DNA of 11,075 nt from Pseudomonadota bacterium (GTDB lineage: Bacteria; Pseudomonadota; Gammaproteobacteria; Burkholderiales; Thiobacillaceae). Below, one piece after another: positions 1-7,075 of the stretch. Position 1 is the stretch's first letter, and every line of letters starts with the position of its first letter. Position numbers and translations under genes: made by a program. The notes under the pieces were generated by a model that was not told the origin of the DNA, made no database searches, and saw only the letters and a program-made list of their open reading frames with translations. Location: assembly GCA_021847385.1 (NCBI GenBank), contig JAJZTV010000032.1, positions 1 through 11,075 of the forward strand. The letters run 5' to 3'.

Positions 1-68
1 AGTATCTCTAGCTTGTTGGCCCCGGCGAGCTTGGTTCGGGCATCAATACGCTTCAGTAGGTCGGACAT
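1..68 (-). CDS. cheV: CheV/CheW-domain chemotaxis coupling protein, N-terminal fragment
   Basis: Only the first 22 codons are present; the gene runs off the left edge. The peptide starts MSDLLKRIDARTKLAGANKL and continues EIL. This matches the start of CheV-type proteins (a short helix, a D-x-R-T-x-L-x-G-x-N-x-L-E segment, then the first strand of the CheW fold). CheV couples chemoreceptors to the CheA kinase and carries a C-terminal receiver domain, which cannot be seen here. A ribosome binding site AGGAAA lies a few bases before the ATG. An ATG five bases earlier is out of frame. The gene follows the chemoreceptor by 17 bases on the same strand, so co-transcription is likely. A CheW without receiver is the alternative, since the deciding domain is outside the window. 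Confidence 0.7.
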   Translation of the reverse strand, partial: MSDLLKRIDARTKLAGANKLEI

Positions 69-85
69 CGCATTTCCTGTGCGTG

Positions 86-1750
86 CTAACTCGTCAATTT
101 AAAACGGCTGACTGCGTCTTTCAAACGGCCTGATAGGCTGGTCAAGCCTTGCGCAGCCTGGGTTGAACTTTCTGCAGCCCCTCTATTCTTGCGTGCCATG
201 TCCAAAATGTCGTCGACCCGCTGGGCAATGGCTTGGCTGGCGGCATCCTGCTCCCGGCGTATGCGGTCTATATTGTGGATTAGGTTTGTGACGTTGGCTA
301 CTGCGCCGTTGATTTCGGCGATCGCCTGGCCTGCTTGTATGGCCATTTCCACACCTTGAGCGACTTCCTGGCTGCCTTGCTCGATGGCGGTGACGGCCTT
401 GCCGGTCTCGTTTTGGATGGTTTCGATGGTGGTGGATATTTCCGCCGTGGCCTTGGTGGTGCGTTCGGCCAGCTTGCGCACCTCGTCGGCCACCACGGCG
501 AAGCCGCGGCCTTGCTCGCCGGCGCGGGCTGCCTCGATCGCGGCATTCAAGGCGAGCAGGTTGGTTTGGTCGGCAATGTCCTTGATCACGTTGACGATAC
601 GACCGATTTCGTCCGAGTGCTGGCCTAGGGCCAAGACGACGTCCGATGAGCGGCTGACCGACTCCGAGATGGCTTGAATGCCGGCAGCTGCTTTGTTGAC
701 CACTTCTTCGCCGTGCCGTGCGAGCTGGCTGGCCTGGTCGGCCACCGAGACCATGCTTTCGATATTCTCGCCGACGCGGGTGACCGAGGCGGAAAGGTTG
801 TGCGCGGCCTCGGCCGTGTCGTTGGCAACCGATTCTTGCCGGCTCGAAGCCTCGGCCACGGCGCTGCTGTCTACGGCCGTGCTGGTGGCCGATTGGCTCA
901 CCTCCTCTGCCGAGCGGCGAATCTCGCCGATCAGGCTGGAAAACTCCTGACCCATTCGGTTGAACGCGATCGCGACGCGGGATAGTTCATCTTTGCCTAC
1001 GACATTGGCCATCCCCGTCAGGTCGCCTTTGGCCAGCCTGCCGGCCGCCTGCTCCAGGCCCAAGGCGCAGTGGACGATGCTATGGCGGATGGCCAAGCTC
1101 AGGAAAATGGACAGAATGAGGCCCGCGGCCATGGTGGTAATGGCGGCGCCGAGCAAGGCGGTGGACAGCTTGGCGATTTTGTCGCGCGAGGATTGGGCGG
1201 CTTGGAGTTGGAAATTGATCAAGGCGTCGGTATCGTTCGAGACGGCGGCGAAGGCCGGATTGACGACACTCTTGTAGTGCTGATCAGCGCCTTGCCAGTC
1301 CTCCGCGCTAAACAGGTCGCGCAACTTCATCAAACCCTCTTGGCCGAATTTCATCCGCGAGGCCGAGTATTTATCGAACAGGGCTTTTTCTTCCGCCGAC
1401 ATGGTGCGCTGGCCGTAGGCATTGACCATCTCCCCGATGCTGCGGATCTCCTTGTCGATTTCGTCGAATTTTTCTTGTGCCAAGAACGCGTCGGCGCCCA
1501 TGCGGGCTTCCAGCGCCAAATTGCGAATGCGCATCTGCTTATGGCGCACCAATTGCATATCGTTGATTGCGCTGACGTTCTTGTCGTAAATGCTGGAGAT
1601 CGCCTGGGTGGCTTGGCGGATGCCCCAAATGCCGGTCAAGCCGGTGGCCAGCATCATGATGGACAGAAACAGGGTTAAGCCTAGTAGGCGGGTGCCGATG
1701 GTGTAGCGGTTCAAAAATTGAACAAGTTTTGCCAGTGGGAATTGTGGCAT
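86..1750 (-). CDS. Methyl-accepting chemotaxis protein with four-helix-bundle sensor domain
   Basis: This is an inner-membrane chemoreceptor of 554 residues. It senses a ligand outside the membrane and controls CheA through its cytoplasmic hairpin. Membrane span 1 is at about residues 21-43 and span 2 at about 197-222. The roughly 150 residues between them are helical and resemble the 4HB_MCP ligand-binding family. A HAMP domain follows at about 221-275, then a long coiled-coil signalling domain. The near-invariant hairpin tip lies at about 388-425 and contains IADQTNLLALNAAIEAARAG and GRGFAVVADEVRKLAER. The reading frame opens 48 bases further upstream, but the ATG at 1750 is preferred because GGAG lies six bases before it. 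The C-terminus (RFKLTS) lacks a CheR/CheB-docking pentapeptide. The ligand cannot be told from sequence. A CheV-like gene follows 17 bases downstream. Confidence 0.95.
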   Translation of the reverse strand: MPQFPLAKLVQFLNRYTIGTRLLGLTLFLSIMMLATGLTGIWGIRQATQAISSIYDKNVSAINDMQLVRHKQMRIRNLALEARMGADAFLAQEKFDEIDKEIRSIGEMVNAYGQRTMSAEEKALFDKYSASRMKFGQEGLMKLRDLFSAEDWQGADQHYKSVVNPAFAAVSNDTDALINFQLQAAQSSRDKIAKLSTALLGAAITTMAAGLILSIFLSLAIRHSIVHCALGLEQAAGRLAKGDLTGMANVVGKDELSRVAIAFNRMGQEFSSLIGEIRRSAEEVSQSATSTAVDSSAVAEASSRQESVANDTAEAAHNLSASVTRVGENIESMVSVADQASQLARHGEEVVNKAAAGIQAISESVSRSSDVVLALGQHSDEIGRIVNVIKDIADQTNLLALNAAIEAARAGEQGRGFAVVADEVRKLAERTTKATAEISTTIETIQNETGKAVTAIEQGSQEVAQGVEMAIQAGQAIAEINGAVANVTNLIHNIDRIRREQDAASQAIAQRVDDILDMARKNRGAAESSTQAAQGLTSLSGRLKDAVSRFKLTS

Positions 1751-1902
1751 CGTGTTCTCCATCCAATCCAGAGTTGCATTATTAGCGGCCAGACCCAAAG
1801 ATAGATTGGAAGTTTTCCATCTTCAGATTAGTCCATAAGTTATGGGCACAAAGTGTGCCACTGCTTTGATACTATGCGGTAACTTATTTTTTTAGCTATG
1901 GC
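1751..1902. other. Divergent intergenic region between chemoreceptor and fleS
   Basis: These 152 bases are clearly more AT-rich than the flanking genes and must hold the promoters for both divergent transcription units. The main visible structure is the inverted repeat GGCACA-AAG-TGTGCC at 1845-1859, listed separately. A TACTAT hexamer (1870-1875) could be a minus-10 box for fleS, but no convincing minus-35 box sits at the right distance. No open reading frame or terminator is evident. Confidence 0.7.
1846..1860 (-). promoter_or_regulatory. Putative sigma-54 promoter of the chemoreceptor gene
   Basis: Read on the minus strand the sequence is TGGCACACTTTGTGC. The sigma-54 consensus is TGGCAC-N5-TTGC, so this has the full minus-24 half, the correct ten bases between the GG and GC dinucleotides, and one mismatch in the minus-12 half (GTGC for TTGC). 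Transcription would start near 1835, giving a leader of about 85 bases before the ATG at 1750. The adjacent FleR is a sigma-54 activator, which makes the call plausible. Because the element is an almost perfect inverted repeat, a weaker match also reads toward fleS. A repressor operator is the main alternative. Confidence 0.5.
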
Positions 1903-2745
1903 ATGTCTGTCCCAGTCGAGGAAGTCCCGCCGGATGAACTAAGAGAGGCCTTCGCCTTGTTCAGCGAGACCTCGGCCAAGTTGTCCGAGGCCTATCAGGA
2001 GTTGCAAAACCAAGTCGCGCACCTGTCGGCCGAGTTGGCGACCGCCAACGGCGAGTTGGCGCGGCGCGAACGTTTGTCGGCGCTGGGCGAAATGGCCGCG
2101 CAATTGGCCCATCAGCTACGGACCCCTTTGGCCGCGGCGCTGCTTTACGTCGGCCATTTGGCGCGCCCCGGCCTGGTGGAGGCCGATCGCCTGCGCTTCG
2201 CTGAAAAGGCGTTGTCGCGCCTGCGTTATCTGGAACGGCTTGTGCAGGACATGCTGTCCTTCGTCAGGGGCCAACAAGGTGCGCCGGGCGCCGTGGCGGT
2301 GCAGGGCCTGCTCGATGAGCTGGAACAAGTCATGGAGCCGCAGGCGACTTTACAGGGCGTGGCTTTGCAACTGGCCAGCGAGCCGGAGCCTCTGGTGGTT
2401 TGGGCCGATCGCCCAGCCATATTGGGCGCGCTGATCAATCTCATGGAGAACGCCTTGCAGGCCAGCCCGCCCGGCAGCGTGATTCGTTTGTCGGTTAGTA
2501 GCCACGGCAGTCCCTTCGTGGCTTTTCGGGTCGAAGATCAGGGGGCCGGCATTGCCGAAGACATCAAGACGCGCCTGTTCGAGCCCTTTTTCACGACGCG
2601 CGGCGAGGGGAGCGGCTTGGGTCTGGCCATCGTGAAACAGACGGCGGAGGCCCACGGTGGTTGGGTTGAGGTGGAGTCCGAGCCGGGCAAGGGGAGCCTG
2701 TTCACCCTCTTTCTGCCGCTGCAAAAAGGGAGCGGGGCGGCATGA
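1903..2745 (+). CDS. fleS: FleS/FlrB-type sensor histidine kinase
   Basis: This is the sensor kinase of the FleSR (FlrBC) pair that controls middle flagellar genes; it phosphorylates FleR. It has 280 residues. Residues 1-55 form a helical, coiled-coil-like segment. The H-box is at about 64-80, with phosphoacceptor His70 in LAHQLRTPLAA. The ATP-binding domain follows, with N-box NLMENALQA (179-187), G1 box DQGAGI (212-217), F-box FEPFF (226-230) and G2 box GEGSGLGLA (234-242). There is no membrane segment or signal peptide, so it is cytosolic. Pseudomonas-type FleS has a PAS domain between the N-terminal helices and the H-box; there is no room for one here. The ATG at 1903 is the only usual start after the in-frame stop at 1867, yet no clear ribosome binding site precedes it. 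Its TGA overlaps the fleR ATG by four bases. The kinase call is very secure; the fleS name rests on context. Confidence 0.92.
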   Translation: MSVPVEEVPPDELREAFALFSETSAKLSEAYQELQNQVAHLSAELATANGELARRERLSALGEMAAQLAHQLRTPLAAALLYVGHLARPGLVEADRLRFAEKALSRLRYLERLVQDMLSFVRGQQGAPGAVAVQGLLDELEQVMEPQATLQGVALQLASEPEPLVVWADRPAILGALINLMENALQASPPGSVIRLSVSSHGSPFVAFRVEDQGAGIAEDIKTRLFEPFFTTRGEGSGLGLAIVKQTAEAHGGWVEVESEPGKGSLFTLFLPLQKGSGAA

Positions 2746-4061
2746 GTGCCGGGCAACCTGGAATTCTCGTGGTCGAGGACGACGCCGCCTTGCTCGAGGC
2801 CTTGGTCGATACCTTGAGCCTGGCCGGCTACCGCGTCGATTCGGCCGTCAGCGCCGAGGCGGCACTGACGGCATTGCGCCGCGAGTTGCCCGGCTTGGTG
2901 CTCTCCGACGTGCAGATGCCGGGCATGGATGGTCATGCCCTGCTGCGTTCGATCAAGGCGGTCAGCCCCGGCCTGCCGGTGGTGTTGATGACGGCCTACG
3001 GCCAAATCGACAAGGCGGTCGAGGCCATGCGCGACGGTGCCTCGGACTATCTACCCAAACCGTTCGAACCGGATCGCCTGCTGGCCGTGGTGGCCAGACA
3101 TCTGCGCTTCACCCAGGATGCCGCCGCCAGCGCCTTGATCGCGGAAGATCCGGCCAGCAAGGCGGTGCTGGATCTGGCAAGGCGGGTGGCGGCGACCGAC
3201 GCCACCGTGTTGCTGACGGGGGAGTCGGGGGTCGGCAAGGAGGTCTATGCCCGGTTCTTGCATCAGCATTCCAACCGGGCCAAGGGCCCTTTCGTCGCGG
3301 TCAACTGCGCGGCCATCCCGGAGAATTTGCTGGAGGCCACCTTGTTTGGCTACGAAAAGGGCGCTTTCACCGGTGCGGCCAGCAGCCAGCCGGGCAAGTT
3401 CGAACAGGCCCAGGGCAGTACGATCCTGCTCGATGAAGTCACCGAGGTGCCCCTGCACTTGCAGGCCAAGCTGTTGCGGGTATTGCAGGAACGGGAGGCC
3501 GAGCGGGTCGGTGGCCGTAGCCCGATCCCCCTGGATGTGCGGGTGATCGCGGCCAGCAACCGGGATTTGGGCGAGGCCGTGCGCCAGGGACGCTTCCGCG
3601 ACGACTTGTACTACCGGCTCAACGTCTTCCCGCTGGAGATTCCGCCTTTGCGGAACCGGCCGAAAGACATCCTGCCCCTGGCACGGCATTTCTTGGAGCG
3701 TTTTGCCAGCTCCGTCGGTAAGTACGAAATGCGGTTCAATGCGGCGGCCGAGGCCGAATTGACGCGCTATGACTGGCCCGGTAACATCCGAGAGCTAGGC
3801 AATGTCGTGCAAAGAGCCATGATATTGGCGCTTGGCGTCGAGATCGCCCCCGAGCATCTGATGCTGCCTCGGGCGCCTGCCAAAGCCGAGCTCGGGGTGG
3901 AAGGCAAGGCGATCAAGGACGTCGAGCGAGACATGATTTTGCAGACCCTGGAGCGCTGCGGCGGCTCGCGCAAGCAGGCAGCCGAGGAACTCGGCATCAG
4001 TGAGCGGACTCTACGCTATAAGCTGCAACGCTACAGGGCCGAAGGTGACGAGATCGTTTAG
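2742..4061 (+). CDS. fleR: FleR/FlrC-type sigma-54-dependent flagellar response regulator
   Basis: This NtrC-family activator receives phosphate from FleS and opens sigma-54 promoters of middle flagellar genes. It has 439 residues, in the usual FleR range. The receiver domain (about 6-120) has the acidic pocket at 12-14, phosphoacceptor Asp56 (LSDVQMPGMDG), Thr84 and Lys106. The AAA+ domain (about 135-370) has Walker A GESGVGKE (160-167), the sigma-54 contact loop GAFTGA (207-212), Walker B ILLDEV (228-233) and the arginine-rich FRDDLYYRLNVFPLEIPPLR segment. A Fis-type helix-turn-helix ends the protein at about 400-432 (KQAAEELGISERTLRYKLQR). All key residues are present; Val replaces the more common Thr inside Walker A. 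It overlaps fleS by ATGA, so translation is probably coupled. It is followed after 63 bases by fliE, a typical target of this regulator. Confidence 0.94.
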   Translation: MSAGQPGILVVEDDAALLEALVDTLSLAGYRVDSAVSAEAALTALRRELPGLVLSDVQMPGMDGHALLRSIKAVSPGLPVVLMTAYGQIDKAVEAMRDGASDYLPKPFEPDRLLAVVARHLRFTQDAAASALIAEDPASKAVLDLARRVAATDATVLLTGESGVGKEVYARFLHQHSNRAKGPFVAVNCAAIPENLLEATLFGYEKGAFTGAASSQPGKFEQAQGSTILLDEVTEVPLHLQAKLLRVLQEREAERVGGRSPIPLDVRVIAASNRDLGEAVRQGRFRDDLYYRLNVFPLEIPPLRNRPKDILPLARHFLERFASSVGKYEMRFNAAAEAELTRYDWPGNIRELGNVVQRAMILALGVEIAPEHLMLPRAPAKAELGVEGKAIKDVERDMILQTLERCGGSRKQAAEELGISERTLRYKLQRYRAEGDEIV

Positions 4062-4073
4062 CGCAAAAGCGCT
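4060..4073 (+). other. Small hairpin at the fleR stop codon
   Basis: AGCGC-AAAA-GCGCT is a perfect five-base stem with a four-base loop that begins inside the fleR stop codon. No run of T follows, so it does not look like an intrinsic terminator. It could attenuate read-through slightly or protect the fleSR message end, or it may be chance. Confidence 0.3.
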
Positions 4074-4096
4074 GGATGGAATTGAGGGTGACCTCC

Positions 4097-4102
4097 TATA
4101 AT
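4097..4102 (+). promoter_or_regulatory. Possible minus-10 box upstream of fliE
   Basis: A perfect TATAAT lies 22 bases before the fliE start, in the only gap between fleR and the fli genes. The hexamers at 16 to 18 bases upstream (for example GGATGG) do not resemble a minus-35 box, and no extended TGn motif is present. No sigma-54 GG-N10-GC match with a TTGC half is visible in this gap either. It may mark a weak or activator-dependent internal promoter, or be accidental. Confidence 0.3.
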
Positions 4103-4124
4103 GGGCGTCGATGGAGGTGGAGCG

Positions 4125-4445
4125 ATGAACAATCCGGGCATCGAGCAAATGGTCAGCCAACTACGGGCAGTTGCCGCCCAGGCCGGCCAACCATCCGCAC
4201 CGGCCGCGGCCGAGGGTGCAGGGCAGGATTTCGGCGCCCTGCTCAAGGCTGCCCTGGATCAGGTCAATACTGCCCAGCAGGATGCCAAGCAACTTGGCCA
4301 GCAATTCGAGTTGGGCGACCCGAATACCAACCTTCAAGATGTCGTGCTTTCCCTCCAGAAGGCCAGTGTTTCTTTCCAGACCATGGTTCAGGTGCGCAAT
4401 AAACTGGTTTCCGCCTACCAGGAAATCATGAACATGCAGGTTTGA
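4125..4445 (+). CDS. fliE: Flagellar hook-basal body complex protein FliE
   Basis: FliE is the small periplasmic adaptor that joins the MS-ring (FliF) to the proximal rod and is exported by the flagellar type III system. It has 106 residues, normal for the family. An Ala/Gln/Pro-rich N-terminal part is followed by FGALLKAALDQVNTAQQDA and the hallmark C-terminal helices ending VQVRNKLVSAYQEIMNMQV, with the conserved VSFQTMVQVRNKL segment at about 83-95. An upstream in-frame ATG at 4101 would add eight residues. The ATG at 4125 is preferred because the purine-rich GGAGGTGGAG sits directly before it, while the 4101 ATG overlaps a TATAAT. No signal peptide is present, as expected for type III export. 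It is the first gene of fliEFGHI, with fliF starting six bases downstream. Confidence 0.95.
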   Translation: MNNPGIEQMVSQLRAVAAQAGQPSAPAAAEGAGQDFGALLKAALDQVNTAQQDAKQLGQQFELGDPNTNLQDVVLSLQKASVSFQTMVQVRNKLVSAYQEIMNMQV

Positions 4446-4451
4446 TAAGGC

Positions 4452-6071
4452 ATGGCCGATACGCCTGAGCAATCATTCGCCAGCATTGCCCAGCGCTTCA
4501 ACGAGCTTCCCAACACCCGAAAATTCGCCGTTCTGGTCAGTTTGGCTGCTGCTGTTGCGTTGGTAGTGGGGCTTTTCCTGTGGGCGCGCACGCCCGATTA
4601 CCGGGTCTTGTTCTCGAACCTGTCCGAGCGGGACGGCGGCGCGGTGGTTACCGCCTTGCAGCAGATGAACGTGCCCTACAAGATGGCCGAAGGCAGCGGC
4701 GCGATCCTGGTGCCGTCCGAGCAGGTTTACGACCTGCGTTTTCGTCTGGCCTCGCAGGGCCTGCCGCGCGGCGGCGCGATTGGCTTTGAGCTGATGGACA
4801 ATGCCAAGATCGGCATGACGCAGTTCCAAGAGCAGGTCACCTACCAGCGGGCCTTGGAGGGCGAGTTGGCGCGTACCATCCAGGCGCTGTCGCCGGTCGA
4901 ATCGGCACGGGTGCATCTGGCGATTCCCAAACCTTCCGTGTTTATTCGCGACAAACAAGAGCCCTCCGCCTCGGTTTTCGTCAACCTATACTCCGGTCGG
5001 GCACTCGATGTTTCCCAGGTCAATTCGATCGTCCATCTGGTGTCCAGCAGCGTACCGGAACTGACGCCCGAGCATGTCACGGTGGTGGACCAGGCCGGCC
5101 GTTTGTTGACCGGTAAAAACGACACCGGCAGCCTGCACGGCTTGAATGCCAGCCAGCTCGATTATCTGCAGGAGGTCGAGAGTTACTACGCCAAGCGCGT
5201 CGAATCCATCGTGTCGCCCATCGTCGGCGACGGCAATGTCCGGGCCGAGGTGCGGGCCGATCTGGATTTCTCGGAGAGTGAGTCGACTAGCGAGACCTAC
5301 AAGCCCAATCCGGGGGCGGAACAGCAGACCGTGCGCAGCCACCAGTCGGTACTGGATATCAATGGCGGCGGCAATCAAGCCACAGGGATCCCCGGCGCCC
5401 TGTCCAATCAGCCGCCCGGTCCGGCCACCGCGCCGTTGACCGCCCAGGCGGGGGCAACGGGCACGACTGCGGCAGCCAGCCAAACCGGTACTGGGTCGCG
5501 GCGGGAAGAAAACACCATCAACTACGAGGTCGATCGCACGATCCGCCATACCAAGGAATCCTTGGGCCGGATCAAGCGACTCTCCGTCGCGGTCGTGGTG
5601 AACTATCGCCAACAGCCTGGCCAGGCGGCCAAACCCTTGGCGCCGGATGAGATGCAGCAGGTCACCAACCTGGTACGCGAGGCGATGGGCTTCAACCAAG
5701 AACGCGGCGATACCGTCAACGTCGTCAATACGGCCTTTACCGAGACCAAGGTGGAGCCGGCCGATATCCCGCTGTGGAAAGACCCGAGCAATGTGGCCTT
5801 CGCGAAGGAGACGCTGAAAAATCTGCTGGTGATCGGCCTGGCCTTCTACCTGGTGTTCGGTGTCTTGCGCCCCCTGCTCAAGGATTGGTTGAAAGCGAAA
5901 CCCGTGGAGATCGAAAAAAACACCGAGGATCTTCTGGCCGCCTTCGATGCCAAGTTGGCCAAGAAGGAGCTGACGGGCTACGATGCACATCTATCGTCGG
6001 TGCGTGATTTCGCTAAGCAGAATCCCAAAGCGGCGGCCGACATCATTAAAGAGTGGATGTCCAAGGAATGA
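4452..6071 (+). CDS. fliF: Flagellar MS-ring protein FliF
   Basis: FliF builds the MS-ring in the cytoplasmic membrane, the base on which rotor, rod and export gate assemble. It has 539 residues, normal length. Membrane span 1 is at about 24-44, followed by the YscJ/FliF ring-building domain (about 45-220) beginning DYRVLFSNLSERDGGAVV and including GYxLFD-like and ALEGELARTI segments. The FliF C-terminal domain (about 250-430) is split by a low-complexity Gly/Ala/Pro/Thr/Gln linker at about 303-350. Membrane span 2 is at about 457-473, and the cytoplasmic tail ends in the FliG-binding segment (about 508-539, VRDFAKQNPKAAADIIKEWM). AAGG lies just upstream of the ATG. Its TGA overlaps the fliG ATG by four bases, which suits two proteins that bind each other in fixed ratio. 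Confidence 0.97.
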   Translation: MADTPEQSFASIAQRFNELPNTRKFAVLVSLAAAVALVVGLFLWARTPDYRVLFSNLSERDGGAVVTALQQMNVPYKMAEGSGAILVPSEQVYDLRFRLASQGLPRGGAIGFELMDNAKIGMTQFQEQVTYQRALEGELARTIQALSPVESARVHLAIPKPSVFIRDKQEPSASVFVNLYSGRALDVSQVNSIVHLVSSSVPELTPEHVTVVDQAGRLLTGKNDTGSLHGLNASQLDYLQEVESYYAKRVESIVSPIVGDGNVRAEVRADLDFSESESTSETYKPNPGAEQQTVRSHQSVLDINGGGNQATGIPGALSNQPPGPATAPLTAQAGATGTTAAASQTGTGSRREENTINYEVDRTIRHTKESLGRIKRLSVAVVVNYRQQPGQAAKPLAPDEMQQVTNLVREAMGFNQERGDTVNVVNTAFTETKVEPADIPLWKDPSNVAFAKETLKNLLVIGLAFYLVFGVLRPLLKDWLKAKPVEIEKNTEDLLAAFDAKLAKKELTGYDAHLSSVRDFAKQNPKAAADIIKEWMSKE

Positions 6072-7066
6072 GCGACGAGGGCCTACATCGCAGCGCTATC
6101 CTGATGCTGAGCCTCGGCCACGATGAGGCCTCGGAGGTGTTCAAGCATCTCGGCCCGCGCGATGTGCAAAAACTTGGCACGCATATGGCCAAGCTGGAAA
6201 ACGTCGGCCGCGAGGAAATCGAGAAGGTTCTGGAAGATTTCCGCATGGACACGGTGGGTCGGGTCAGCCTGGCCGACTCCGACGAATACCTGCGCACTGT
6301 GTTGCGCAAGGCGCTCGGTGACGACAAGGCGAACAGCGTCATCGAGCGTATCCTGCAGGGCCAGGACAATACCGGCATCGAGGGCCTGAAGTGGATGGAT
6401 GCGGCCTCGGTGGCGGAAATGATCCGCAACGAGCACCCGCAGATCATTGCGACGATTCTGGTGCACCTGGATCGCGACCACGCCAGCGAGGTCATGCAGT
6501 TCTTCGTCGAGCGTTTGCGCAACGATGTGATGATGCGCATCGCCACGCTCGAGGGCGTGCAGCCGTCCGCTTTGCGCGAACTCAACGATGTGCTGGCGCA
6601 ACTGCTCTCCGGTAGCGATCGGACCAAGAAGAGTTCGGTCGGCGGCGTGCAGGCGGCGGCCGATATTCTCAACTACATGGCCGGCACCCAAGAGGCCTCG
6701 GTCCTGGCCAGCATCCGCGAGCAAGACCCGGAATTGGCCCAGGCCATCCAGGACAAGATGTTCACCTTCGACAACCTGATGGACCTGGACGACCGCTCGA
6801 TCCAGTTGCTGTTGCGCGAGGTGCAGTCGGAAAGCCTGATCGTCGCGCTCAAGGGCACCAATCAAGACCTCAAAGAGAAGATCTTCAAGAACATGTCGAG
6901 CCGTGCCTCCGAGGCGCTCAAGGAAGACTTGGAGGCCAAGGGTCCGGTGCGGCTATCCGAGGTCGAAGCGGAACAAAAGGAAATCCTCAAGATCGTGCGG
7001 CGTTTGGCCGACGAAGGCCAGATCGTGCTCGGTGGCAAGGGCGGCGAAGAAAGTCTGATCGAGTAA
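6068..7066 (+). CDS. fliG: Flagellar motor switch protein FliG
   Basis: FliG sits on the cytoplasmic face of the MS-ring and converts stator action into rotation; it is also part of the switch complex with FliM and FliN. It has 332 residues, normal length. The N-terminal FliF-binding domain (about 1-100) starts with the RSAILMLSLG helix. The middle-domain EHPQ motif is at 122-125. The C-terminal torque domain contains MFTFDNLMDLDDRSIQ (231-246). The five charged torque residues of E. coli FliG align with Lys262, Arg279, Glu286, Asp287 and Arg295 here, with only the first acidic one changed from Asp to Glu. The start is taken at the ATG overlapping the fliF stop (ATGA); an in-frame GTG at 6053 would add five residues but looks less likely. 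Confidence 0.97.
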   Translation: MSDEGLHRSAILMLSLGHDEASEVFKHLGPRDVQKLGTHMAKLENVGREEIEKVLEDFRMDTVGRVSLADSDEYLRTVLRKALGDDKANSVIERILQGQDNTGIEGLKWMDAASVAEMIRNEHPQIIATILVHLDRDHASEVMQFFVERLRNDVMMRIATLEGVQPSALRELNDVLAQLLSGSDRTKKSSVGGVQAAADILNYMAGTQEASVLASIREQDPELAQAIQDKMFTFDNLMDLDDRSIQLLLREVQSESLIVALKGTNQDLKEKIFKNMSSRASEALKEDLEAKGPVRLSEVEAEQKEILKIVRRLADEGQIVLGGKGGEESLIE

Positions 7067-7075
7067 GGCCGAGCC

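Noticed and set aside
1070..1678. 202-codon plus-strand open frame inside the chemoreceptor gene
   Set aside because: It lies wholly antisense to a well-supported chemoreceptor, has no recognisable domain, and is explained by high-GC codon bias.
1840..1869. Sigma-28 promoter for the chemoreceptor (CAAAG and GCCCATAA on the minus strand)
   Set aside because: Both halves are near consensus, but they are two bases too far apart (21 rather than 19 between starts). The sigma-54 reading of the overlapping bases has exact spacing.
4060..4073. Intrinsic terminator after fleR
   Set aside because: The stem is only five bases and no T-run follows; the next gene is a same-strand flagellar gene.
5360..5510. 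Possible frameshift or insertion in fliF, suggested by low-complexity Gly/Ala/Pro sequence
   Set aside because: The frame is continuous and conserved FliF sequence resumes on both sides; a variable linker at this place is normal for FliF.
4986..5990. 334-codon minus-strand open frame inside fliF
   Set aside because: Antisense shadow of a clear FliF; composition is His/Arg/Gly-rich with no domain logic.
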